A DNA stretch of 64,000 bases from Saccharospirillum sp040881935. GTDB lineage: Bacteria > Pseudomonadota > Gammaproteobacteria > Pseudomonadales > Natronospirillaceae. Of the stretch, positions 17,321-25,683 are shown in pieces. The position numbers and the translations under genes were made by a program. The first letter of the stretch is position 1, and every line of letters starts with the position of its first letter. Below the pieces are notes generated by a model, which was given only the letters and a program-made list of their open reading frames with translations, was not told the origin of the DNA and searched no databases. Where the stretch lies: contig NZ_JBBECH010000041.1 of assembly GCF_040881935.1 (NCBI RefSeq), positions 46,403-110,402 on the forward strand. The letters run 5' to 3'.

Positions 17321-18051
17321 CAGAGCATCCTTAAAGCATCGCGTACGGCCGTCGCAGCAGCCACCGAACTGTCGTTATCGCCGTGAATGCAGAGGGTATC
17401 GGCGGCCAGGTCTAGCCAGTCACCGTTCAAGGTTTTGACACCGCCGTCGCTGGCGAATGAAATTGCCTGGGCGACGATGGCCTCTTGTTCATGCAACACG
17501 CTGCCCGGAACCGAACGGGGCACCAGATTACCGGCCTCGTCGTAAGCCCGGTCAGCGAAGACCTCGAACAGCACCTCAATGCCCAGTGCTTTGCCCCGCT
17601 GCTCGTGCTCTACCCGATGCACATTGGCCGCTATCATCACCGGCAGATGACCATAATCACGACCAACCCTGAACACAACATCCAGTATGGCGGGGTCACG
17701 CATCATGTCGTTATACAAGGCACCATGAGGCTTCATGTACTGTACCCGGGTTCCCTCAGCCTTGCACAGAGCATCCAGTGCGCCGATCTGATACAGCAGT
17801 ATGGCATGGAGTTCATCGGGTGCGCAGGGTATCGAACGTCGGCCAAAACCAACCAGATCCGGATAGGCCGGATGCGCTCCGATCTGCACCCCCTGCTCGC
17901 ATGCCAGGCGCACGGTTCTGGCCATGGTCAGCGGGTCTGACGCATGAAAACCACAGGCAATGTTAGCCTGGTCAATCAGGGGCATGACGTCTGTGTCCAT
18001 GCCCATTTTCCAGGCACCAAAGCTTTCACCAAGATCACAATTTAATTTCAT
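17320..18051 (-). CDS. pxpA: 5-oxoprolinase subunit PxpA (LamB/YcsF family)
   Basis: A 243-aa LamB/YcsF protein. It starts MKLNCDLGESFGAWKMG, followed by MPLIDQANIACGFHASDPLT and EQGVQIGAHPAYPDLVGFGR, all hallmark segments. The start at 18051 is preferred to one 17 codons upstream that would run into polA. First gene of pxpABC, only 8 bp after polA's stop, so it may be expressed partly by readthrough from polA. Confidence 0.93.
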   Translation of the reverse strand: MKLNCDLGESFGAWKMGMDTDVMPLIDQANIACGFHASDPLTMARTVRLACEQGVQIGAHPAYPDLVGFGRRSIPCAPDELHAILLYQIGALDALCKAEGTRVQYMKPHGALYNDMMRDPAILDVVFRVGRDYGHLPVMIAANVHRVEHEQRGKALGIEVLFEVFADRAYDEAGNLVPRSVPGSVLHEQEAIVAQAISFASDGGVKTLNGDWLDLAADTLCIHGDNDSSVAAATAVRDALRML

Positions 18052-18058
18052 AACAGTC

Positions 18059-20875
18059 TCAGTGTGCCTCCTCCCAGGACTCTCCAATACCAATATCAAC
18101 AATCAACGGTACATCCAGGCTGGCGCAATGCTGCATGCGCACCCGTACACCATCGATCACTGCGTCTAGCTCCGCTTCGGGCACTTCAAACACCAGTTCA
18201 TCATGCACCTGCATCACCATTTTCGCCTTGAAATGACTTTTATGCAGCCAGTTGGCCACATCGACCATGGCCATTTTAATGATGTCGGCCGCGGTGCCCT
18301 GCATCGGCGCGTTGATGGCGGTACGTTCAGCAGCACGTTTAAGCATCTGCTTGCTGGAATTGATGTCCGGCAGGTACAAGCGACGCCCATAGACGGTTTC
18401 CACATACCCGGTTTCCGCAGCCTCGGCCCGAGTTTGTTCCATGTATTTACGCACGCCGGGGTATCGCTCGAAATAAGTATCGACATAGAGTTTGGCGTCG
18501 CCCCGGCTGATACCCAGTTGCTTGGCCAGGCCAAAGGCCGACATGCCGTAGATCAAACCAAAGTTAATCGCCTTGGCTGAGCGACGCTGTTCGGACGTCA
18601 CGTCCGACTCTTCCAGCCCCATGATTTCTGCCGCCGTGGCACGGTGAATGTCTCGCCCTTCCCGGAACGCCTGAATCAGGTTCGCGTCTTGCGACAGGTG
18701 CGTCATGATGCGCAATTCAATTTGCGAATAGTCCGCCGCGACGATCTTGTACCCCTTGGGGGCGACAAAGCCGCGCCGAATCGAACGGCCTTCGTCGGAG
18801 CGAATCGGTATGTTTTGCAGGTTCGGGTCGGTAGACGACAAACGCCCGGTTTGGGCACCGGTTTGATTATAGCTGGTATGCAGACGCCCGTTACTTTCCA
18901 CCAGTTCCGGCAACGGGTCGGTATATGTACCTACCAGTTTACGCAGGTGGCGATATTGCAAAATCAACTGCGGCAGTTCGTAACCCTGCGCCGCCAGCTC
19001 ACTCAGCACCTCTTCATTGGTGCTGGGCGCGCCGCTGGCGGTTTTGGCCACCACTGGCAGTGCCATTTTGGTAAAGAGCACTCCGCCCAATTGCTTGGGT
19101 GAGTCCAGATTAAACTCGGTGCCAACCAGTTCGTGACACTGCTGTTGCAGCGCGTCGAGGCGTTCTTTGAAATCGTGACTGAGCTTTCGAATGTAAGCGG
19201 TGTCAAGCAGGGTGCCGTTATTTTCTACCTCGGCCAGCACCTTCGACAACGGCTTTTCAATGTGCTCATAAACCCCGGTAATAGAGCGGCTGGCCAGCGC
19301 CAGGTCCAGCCAATGCGCCAGGCGTGCGGTGAGATCAGCCCGTTCGGCAAACCAGGGACCAATCTCGGCCGGATCAGCGCTTTGCAATGGCAACTGTCGC
19401 TTACCAAATTTACCCAGGAAATCTTCAATGGTTTTCGGGTGTTTATCGAGATACGTTCGGTACAGGTTATCCAGTGAGATCGGTGAAAAGTGATTACTGA
19501 GTTCACTGTTCCGGCGCACGGTGCTGTCGTAAACAAACGCCATCAATTGAACATCCAGCGACAGGTTGGCGGCCTTCAGTGAGCGCGGCATTAACACATG
19601 CCAGAAGGCTTTGAAATCATACCCGCTTTTACGCACTGCATAGGTCGCGAGCACGGGCGACAGCAATTCAAACACCGCCTCTTCACACAGCGTATCACCT
19701 TGTTCCGCTAAAATCGGAACATAACCCGCCTGGCCCGGCCGAACCGCCAGTGCAAAACCCACCAGAGCCGATTGATGATAGTGCCCGAGTTCCCGCACCG
19801 GCAATATGGTCAGCGCCTGATGCTCTTCTGCCTGCTTTAAAAAAGCAGCCAGCTTATCTTTAGTATCCAGCAACTGATAATCAGTGCTTTCGGGCTCCGT
19901 CACTTCAGGAAGAGTACCCGCTGCAGGCACTTTGCTTCCAGACGCTGAGGGCGATTTTATATCCGGCTTTTTATCAGAGCTGGCTGGCGCTTCTTCACCG
20001 CTTAATTCACGCACCCAGGTTTTAAATTCATATTGCTGAAACAGAGACAACAGCGCTTCGTTATCAGGGTCGGACGGCACCAGCTCTTCCAGCCGAACAT
20101 CCAGTTCGCAATCGAGTTTAATCGTCGCCAGCTCGTAACTGAGATAGGCCTGTTCTTTATGCTCTTCAAGTTTTTTCGCCATCGTTTTAGCGCCGCGAAA
20201 ATCGAGCGTAGCAATTTTATCGAGGTTGGCGTAAATGTCATCGAGCCCACCCAACCCCTGAATCAGCCCAAGCGCGGTTTTCGGGCCGACGCCCGGTACA
20301 CCGGGAATGTTATCAACCTTGTCACCCATCAGCGCCAGATAGTCGATCATTAAGTCCGGGCCGAAACCGTACTTGGCGGTCATACCGGCGACATCCAATT
20401 TCTCGTTTTTCATGGTATCGAGCAAGGTGACATGCTCGCTGACCAGCTGAGCCATGTCTTTATCGCCGGTACTGACCACACACTCACAACCACTGTGCGT
20501 CGCCTGATACGCCAGAGTGCCAATCACATCATCGGCCTCAACCCCCGGCACACAGAGCAAGGGCAGGCCCATAGCCCGAATAATGGTGTGAATCGGGTCA
20601 ATCTGCACCCGCAGCTCATCCGGCATGGGCGGACGGTTGGCCTTGTAGTCTTCATAGAGGTCGTTGCGGAAGGTCGGCCCCTTGGCATCAAACACCACGG
20701 CAATGCGACTGTCCGGATAATCGCTGACCAGCTTGCGCATCATGGAGATCACCCCACGAATGGCGTTGGTCGGAGTGCCGTCACTGGTCGACAGGTTCTG
20801 GATCGCAAAAAAAGCCCGAAACAGATAGGAGGAACCGTCCACCAGGACAATCGGCGCGTTTGGGTTAGTAACCAT
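18059..20875 (-). CDS. polA: DNA polymerase I, with apparent loss of proofreading residues
   Basis: Repair and Okazaki-processing polymerase of 938 aa, close to E. coli size. The N-terminal 5' nuclease (residues 1-300) keeps its acidic motifs (VPGVEADDVIGTLA, STGDKDMAQLV, GVPGVGPKTALGL). The C-terminal polymerase is textbook: SSTDPNLQNIPIRSDEGR, VAADYSQIELRIM, RRSAKAINFGLIYGMSAFGL and MQVHDELVFEVP. In the 3'-5' exonuclease domain, where E. coli has FDTETDSL, this protein has ILPVRELG, so the D355/E357 pair is absent, although the later aspartates (SLDVQLMAF, ERADLTARL) remain. A proline/serine-rich linker at about 300-335 precedes that domain. Proofreading is probably lost or reduced. Confidence 0.96.
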   Translation of the reverse strand: MVTNPNAPIVLVDGSSYLFRAFFAIQNLSTSDGTPTNAIRGVISMMRKLVSDYPDSRIAVVFDAKGPTFRNDLYEDYKANRPPMPDELRVQIDPIHTIIRAMGLPLLCVPGVEADDVIGTLAYQATHSGCECVVSTGDKDMAQLVSEHVTLLDTMKNEKLDVAGMTAKYGFGPDLMIDYLALMGDKVDNIPGVPGVGPKTALGLIQGLGGLDDIYANLDKIATLDFRGAKTMAKKLEEHKEQAYLSYELATIKLDCELDVRLEELVPSDPDNEALLSLFQQYEFKTWVRELSGEEAPASSDKKPDIKSPSASGSKVPAAGTLPEVTEPESTDYQLLDTKDKLAAFLKQAEEHQALTILPVRELGHYHQSALVGFALAVRPGQAGYVPILAEQGDTLCEEAVFELLSPVLATYAVRKSGYDFKAFWHVLMPRSLKAANLSLDVQLMAFVYDSTVRRNSELSNHFSPISLDNLYRTYLDKHPKTIEDFLGKFGKRQLPLQSADPAEIGPWFAERADLTARLAHWLDLALASRSITGVYEHIEKPLSKVLAEVENNGTLLDTAYIRKLSHDFKERLDALQQQCHELVGTEFNLDSPKQLGGVLFTKMALPVVAKTASGAPSTNEEVLSELAAQGYELPQLILQYRHLRKLVGTYTDPLPELVESNGRLHTSYNQTGAQTGRLSSTDPNLQNIPIRSDEGRSIRRGFVAPKGYKIVAADYSQIELRIMTHLSQDANLIQAFREGRDIHRATAAEIMGLEESDVTSEQRRSAKAINFGLIYGMSAFGLAKQLGISRGDAKLYVDTYFERYPGVRKYMEQTRAEAAETGYVETVYGRRLYLPDINSSKQMLKRAAERTAINAPMQGTAADIIKMAMVDVANWLHKSHFKAKMVMQVHDELVFEVPEAELDAVIDGVRVRMQHCASLDVPLIVDIGIGESWEEAH

Positions 20876-21296
20876 GGATGTCTATTCCTTAAAATTCTGC
20901 CCGCATCTTACCACCTGAAGTTTGGGACTTCACAACCCAGTAAGTAGGCGCTAAACCCCGGACGAGCGGCATCGGTATGGTAAGTCGACAATGGGGGCTA
21001 CTAGATCGAGTGCTGGCCGCCGGGTGAGCTCCTGTGGGGAAGTCCGCAGCAGGGACTAAAACGCCAGGAGCGTTTTAGCATGAGCGTAGCGAGCCCGAAG
21101 GGTGAATCCCAGGGATGGGATTCATATCCTGCGGTCTAGGCCCCATGGACGGGTTTACGCCGACCCCACAGGGGCTCAGCCGGTGGCCAGCACGAACTCG
21201 CTGCACCAAAGACAACCAAGCCTCTACTCTTTCACGGTGGGCTTGGCTGTACAGTCGGTTTATACTCCCGCCTCCATAACGCAACGCAGTGCCAGT
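20876..21296. other. polA-thrB divergent intergenic region
   Basis: A 421-bp gap without a convincing gene. It carries the polA and thrB promoters (not pinpointed) and a 39-bp repeat at 21130-21168 that recurs inverted near 33.6 kb. Short frames here are explained by the repeat. Confidence 0.5.
21130..21168 (+). repeat. Dispersed 39-bp intergenic repeat, copy A
   Basis: The stretch beginning TGCGGTCTAGGCCCCATGGA matches the reverse complement of 33580-33618 at all but two positions. Both copies are intergenic. In both places the surrounding DNA gives spurious frames ending in a GVGVNPSMGPRPQD string, which shows how the repeat creates false ORFs. Confidence 0.85.
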
Positions 21297-22229
21297 ATGT
21301 CTGTATTTACTGAACTCAGCCGGGAAGACATCGAGTCCCTGCTTAGCGCCTACACCCTGGGTTACTATGCCGGTCATCAGGGCATCAGTGCCGGTACAGA
21401 GAACACAAACTATTTTGTTGACACTGATCTCGGCCAGTTTGTACTAACGGTGTTTGAAAAGCACCAGCCTGAAGAATTGCCGTTCTTTCTGGCCCTGGGC
21501 GAGCATCTGCACGACGCCCGGTGTGCGGTACCACAACCGTTTCGTACCGCCGAAGGTGAGTTTCTGGTGCAGGTATACGGCAAACCGGCTGTTTTGTTTG
21601 AGCGGGTTGCGGGAAAACATCTGCAACCCAGTCCCGGGCACTCGGCTACGGTCGCCGAGGCATTGGGAAAAATCCATCAAAGTACCGGGCTGTTCTCCGG
21701 TAAGCGGCTGCACAGTCACGGCATTGGCTGGATTCGTGAGCAACAGCAAACTCTGGGCCGCGAACTGAGCACTGACGACTCAGCCCTGCTCAATGAAGCC
21801 ATGGTGCGGATTGAAGCCATTGACCGGAGTTTGCCACAGGGTGTGATCCACGCGGATCTGTTTCACGACAACGCCCTGTTTGACAACGACGGCCTGGCGG
21901 GCATTATCGACTGGTATTTCGCTGGCGTAGACCTCTATGCGCTGGATATCGCAACCTGCCTGATCGACTGGTGCCTGGACGCCCGGGGCCAGCCGGACCC
22001 TGCCCAGGTACTGAACTTCGTTGATCACTATGACCAGGCGCGCCCCTTGAAACCCCAAGAGCGCGCAGCCATACCTGATCTTGCGATTCAGGCCGCCACC
22101 CGGTTCTGGTTAAGCCGGGAGCTGGCGTTGCGCGCCCATTCGGGCAAGGGCAATGTCACCCAGAAAGACCCGCATCAGATGAAACGCATCGTCAGCCATT
22201 TGCTCCAGAACCCACTGGACCGGTTATAA
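21297..22229 (+). CDS. thrB: Homoserine kinase (APH-fold ThrB type)
   Basis: Phosphorylates homoserine in threonine biosynthesis. The 310-aa product begins MSVFTELSREDIESLLSAYT and has GISAGTENTNYFVDT near residue 30. The kinase catalytic loop GVIHADLFHDNALF (HxDxxxxN) is near residue 182, followed by IIDWYFAGVDLYALDIA with the metal-binding aspartate. This is the aminoglycoside-phosphotransferase-like form found in Pseudomonas and relatives, where it also neighbours polA. The start at 21297 is chosen over an in-frame ATG 65 codons upstream that lies in repeat sequence. Confidence 0.93.
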   Translation: MSVFTELSREDIESLLSAYTLGYYAGHQGISAGTENTNYFVDTDLGQFVLTVFEKHQPEELPFFLALGEHLHDARCAVPQPFRTAEGEFLVQVYGKPAVLFERVAGKHLQPSPGHSATVAEALGKIHQSTGLFSGKRLHSHGIGWIREQQQTLGRELSTDDSALLNEAMVRIEAIDRSLPQGVIHADLFHDNALFDNDGLAGIIDWYFAGVDLYALDIATCLIDWCLDARGQPDPAQVLNFVDHYDQARPLKPQERAAIPDLAIQAATRFWLSRELALRAHSGKGNVTQKDPHQMKRIVSHLLQNPLDRL

Positions 22230-22372
22230 CCCTCTATACTGTTTCAAACGACACGCAACATCGAATCCACAGCGCCGCAGCCTCGGTCGACCGGCGGCTG
22301 CGTGTACAGTACCGATGCGCCTGAAGGTGGTCGGGCATTATTGAAAGGGGGAAACCCCAAAAGGACCTGTGA

Positions 22373-23752
22373 ATGAAACGAAGCACCGTAAACGCCTCAG
22401 TAACCCCTAAAGGCAGCCTTGAAGTGCTGTCACAACGGGAAGTGCAAAAACTGAAGTCCGCCGGTGAAAATGGCTTGTATGAGCTGTTCCGCCGTTGCGC
22501 CCTGGCCATTCTGAATACCGGCTCGACCAGCGACAATGCCAAAACCATTCTGGAAAGCTACCCGGATTTCCAGATAGAAATTGTCCAGCAGGACCGGGGC
22601 ATCCGGTTGAATCTGCGCCACGCCCCGGCCGATGCTTTTGTTGATGGTGAAATGATCGCCTCTACCCGGGAAATGCTGTTCTCGGCACTGCGCGATATCG
22701 TCTATACCGCCAGTGAACTGGAAAGCAAGCGGGTTGATTTCGAATCCAGCGAGGGTATCAGCGACTATGTCTTTCACCTGTTGCGCAATGCCCAATCGCT
22801 GCACGCCGGTGAAGAGCCGCGCATGGTGGTCTGTTGGGGCGGCCACTCCATCGGTCATGAGGAATACGAATACACCAAGGAAGTCGGCCATGAACTCGGC
22901 CTGCGCGCTATGGACATCTGCACCGGCTGCGGGCCGGGCGTGATGAAAGGCCCGATGAAAGGCGCTGCAATTGCACACGCCAAACAGCGCATCCGCCAGG
23001 GTCGTTACCTGGGCCTGACCGAGCCCGGCATCATTGCTGCCGAAGCGCCCAACCCCATCGTCAATGAACTGGTGATTCTGCCCGACATCGAAAAGCGTCT
23101 TGAGGCTTTTGTGCGGGTTGGCCATGGCATTCTGATCTTTCCGGGCGGTGCGGGTACGGCCGAAGAATTGCTCTACTTGCTCGGTATTCTGCTGCACCCG
23201 GCCAACGCGGACCTGCCGTTTCCGCTAATTCTGACCGGGCCAAAATCCGCCGAACCCTATTTTCAGCAACTGCACGAATTCATCGCGCGCACCCTGGGTT
23301 ATGCAGCCCAGCAACGCTACAAAATCATCATTGGTGATCCGGCTCAGGCCGCGCGGGAAATGGTGCTTGGTATCGAACAAGTCAGAGTGTTCCGGCGTAC
23401 CAAAGCCGACGCCTATCACTTCAACTGGCAGTTGCACATCGACCACGAATACCAGCGTCCGTTCGAGCCCACCCACACCAACATGGCCAAGCTGGAATTG
23501 CGTCAGGGCATGCCCGTGCACCTGCTGGCGGCGAACCTGCGCCGTGCCTTCAGTGGCATCGTGGCTGGTAACGTCAAAGAACAGGGCATTCGGGCGATCG
23601 AACAACATGGCCCATACCAGCTTAACGGCGACACGGATATTCTGGAACCGCTCGACAACTTGCTTGAAGCCTTCGTCAAACAACACCGGATGAAATTGCC
23701 GGGCACTGAGTACGTGCCCTGTTATGTGGTCGGTAAGAAACAGACAGCCTGA
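22373..23752 (+). CDS. ppnN: Nucleotide 5'-monophosphate nucleosidase PpnN (LOG family)
   Basis: Cleaves purine and pyrimidine 5'-monophosphates to base and ribose 5-phosphate; the E. coli homologue is allosterically controlled by (p)ppGpp. The product is 459 aa. The LOG core holds CTGCGPGVMKGPMKGAAIAH near residue 183 and the signature PGGAGTAEELLYLLG near residue 258. Extra N- and C-terminal domains match the PpnN rather than the short LOG architecture. Monocistronic in this window, convergent with the following gene. Confidence 0.94.
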   Translation: MKRSTVNASVTPKGSLEVLSQREVQKLKSAGENGLYELFRRCALAILNTGSTSDNAKTILESYPDFQIEIVQQDRGIRLNLRHAPADAFVDGEMIASTREMLFSALRDIVYTASELESKRVDFESSEGISDYVFHLLRNAQSLHAGEEPRMVVCWGGHSIGHEEYEYTKEVGHELGLRAMDICTGCGPGVMKGPMKGAAIAHAKQRIRQGRYLGLTEPGIIAAEAPNPIVNELVILPDIEKRLEAFVRVGHGILIFPGGAGTAEELLYLLGILLHPANADLPFPLILTGPKSAEPYFQQLHEFIARTLGYAAQQRYKIIIGDPAQAAREMVLGIEQVRVFRRTKADAYHFNWQLHIDHEYQRPFEPTHTNMAKLELRQGMPVHLLAANLRRAFSGIVAGNVKEQGIRAIEQHGPYQLNGDTDILEPLDNLLEAFVKQHRMKLPGTEYVPCYVVGKKQTA

Positions 23753-23815
23753 GGCACTGGCCGTAACCAGATGGTGGCCGGGCAACTATAGCGTTCAGTT
23801 AAACGTACCGGCCCC

Positions 23816-24628
23816 CTATAGCGTCTCGTAACCACCCGCCTGATAGTTTGCAAATTGCCATTCAAAGCCCGTCGCAGCCAGGCGGTCACTGAGCAGGCGT
23901 TTGCCACCCGCCACGTCCGGCTCAGCCTGCAATACTGGCAACCCCTGCTGCTCACGCAAGTAGTTCAGCACCTCAAACAACGGGGTTGGCAGGCGATCGG
24001 TAACGAGATATCGGCTGGCCACCGCCGGCATTGTCGCCAGGTGCACCAGAGCAGCGGCGGCATCTTCAATGTGGATCCGGTTGGTCCAGTGGTTGGTCGC
24101 TGGCGGCGTAGTATCGGCTTTCAGGGCCATGCGCCGCAGCCAGTCCCGGCCCGGACCATAAATACCACTGAGCCTTGCCACCGTCGTCTCTACCGGCAGC
24201 CGATCTACTGCAGCTTCCATTTCCGCCAGGCAATCACCGCCCCAGTCGCTGGGGTTGATCGGGCTGTCTTCAGTCAACTCACGGCCATCATTGGCGCCGT
24301 ATACCCGCGATGAACCGACCACGATGACGCGCTCCGGTGGCTTGCGCCACTGCTGCAGACTGCGACCAAGTTGCTGCACCGGCTGCACATAACCGCGGCG
24401 GTAACCCGCGGCATCGCGCTGCGCTGCCGACAACGCCATAATCACCACGTCGGCACCTACATCTGGCCAGGGTTCAACCGCCAGATCCACCGATTGTTGC
24501 TCAAACCCGAGCGCCGGATCCGCTGCGGAACGGCGCAGACCAGTGACGGTGGCCTGACGGTCCAGCAGGCGCCGGGCAACGCGACCATTCAGATCACCCA
24601 CACCAGCCAGTAAAAACCGACTTGCCAT
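23816..24628 (-). CDS. NAD(P)-binding SDR-like protein (YeeZ type)
   Basis: A 270-aa atypical short-chain dehydrogenase/epimerase. The N-terminal nucleotide-binding motif is LLAGVGDLNGRVARRLLDRQ. VIVVGSSRVYGANDGRELTE near residue 102 and VARLSGIYGPGRDWLRRM near residue 150 match the extended SDR/YeeZ pattern. The usual catalytic YxxxK is not evident, so activity is uncertain. It converges with ppnN and diverges from oxyR. Confidence 0.8.
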   Translation of the reverse strand: MASRFLLAGVGDLNGRVARRLLDRQATVTGLRRSAADPALGFEQQSVDLAVEPWPDVGADVVIMALSAAQRDAAGYRRGYVQPVQQLGRSLQQWRKPPERVIVVGSSRVYGANDGRELTEDSPINPSDWGGDCLAEMEAAVDRLPVETTVARLSGIYGPGRDWLRRMALKADTTPPATNHWTNRIHIEDAAAALVHLATMPAVASRYLVTDRLPTPLFEVLNYLREQQGLPVLQAEPDVAGGKRLLSDRLAATGFEWQFANYQAGGYETL

Positions 24629-24759
24629 ACAATTACCCTCTTGTATCAGAAATTACTTTTCGATAGTTTATAGCAAACAATCCACTGCACCTACCTTCGA
24701 CAATCGGAGCCTGAGAAGTCTATGTGTACACCCGCTCCGGACACCCAGGACACACCGTC

Positions 24760-25683
24760 ATGACGCTTACCGAATTGCGTTACATTGTTGCTCTGGCTCA
24801 GGAACGCCACTTCGGCAAAGCGGCGGAGCGCTGTTTTGTCGCCCAGCCTACCCTCAGTGTGGCCATCAAAAAACTGGAAGACCGGCTCGGTGTCGCCATT
24901 TTCGAGCGGGGTAAATCCGGCGTGCAGGTCACGCCTGTTGGACAGCGCATTGTTGAGCAGGCACAGCGCGTTCTTGAAGAGAGCCACAAGATAGAAGACC
25001 TGGCCCATGCGGGTAAAAACCAACTGTCCAGCCCGCTGAAACTGGGCGTGATCTACACCGTCGGGCCTTATCTGCTGCCGCATATCATTCCACAGTTGCG
25101 CCAACTCGCACCGGAGATGCCGCTGGAGATTGAGGAGAACTTCACCTCCAATCTGCGTCACCGGCTGCGCGATGGTCTGCTCGATGCCATCATCATTGCC
25201 CTACCGTTCAACGAACCGGACGTGCTGACCAAGCCAATGTTCGATGAAGACTTCGAAATCCTGTTGCCCAGCGGCCACCCCCTAACCAAGCGCAAAAGCA
25301 TTCCCGCAGAGGAGCTGATTAAAGAGCCTCTGCTGTTGCTCGGTGAAGGCCATTGCTTCCGCGATACGATTTTTAACGCCTGCCCGAACATCGCATCCGC
25401 CTCGCGTGACCCCAAAGGCCGCATTCGCACCATGGCCGATGGCAGTTCACTGGAAACCCTGCGGCATATGGTCGCCTCCAATCTGGGCATTACCATTCTG
25501 CCGCAGTCGGCAACCGGTTCACGCCTGTATAACGATGAACTGGTGTCGGTGCGCCCCTTTGCCAACCACGTGCCGCGACGCACCGTAGCGCTCGCCTGGC
25601 GCGCCAGCTTCCCGCGCCCCAAGGCGATTGATCTGCTCGAAACCTGTGTGCGCCAATGCAACATCGGTTCCAATGCAGCTTGA
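24760..25683 (+). CDS. oxyR: Peroxide-sensing LysR-type regulator OxyR
   Basis: A 307-aa LysR-type regulator. The N-terminal HTH reads ELRYIVALAQERHFGKAAER. The redox cysteines fall exactly at residues 199 and 208 (GEGHCFRDTIFNAC), matching the disulfide pair of E. coli OxyR. The chosen ATG at 24760 gives that numbering and family length; an upstream in-frame ATG adds 12 unconserved residues. It overlaps recG by 11 bp. katG in the same window is a plausible target, but I did not find an OxyR box by eye. Confidence 0.96.
   Translation: MTLTELRYIVALAQERHFGKAAERCFVAQPTLSVAIKKLEDRLGVAIFERGKSGVQVTPVGQRIVEQAQRVLEESHKIEDLAHAGKNQLSSPLKLGVIYTVGPYLLPHIIPQLRQLAPEMPLEIEENFTSNLRHRLRDGLLDAIIIALPFNEPDVLTKPMFDEDFEILLPSGHPLTKRKSIPAEELIKEPLLLLGEGHCFRDTIFNACPNIASASRDPKGRIRTMADGSSLETLRHMVASNLGITILPQSATGSRLYNDELVSVRPFANHVPRRTVALAWRASFPRPKAIDLLETCVRQCNIGSNAA

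Noticed and set aside
21075..21377. 100-codon minus-strand frame upstream of thrB
   Set aside because: Produced by the dispersed 39-bp repeat; the same peptide string arises at the other repeat copy at 33.6 kb.
22430..23197. 255-codon minus-strand frame opposite ppnN
   Set aside because: Shadow of a strongly conserved LOG-family gene; no ribosome-binding site or motif.
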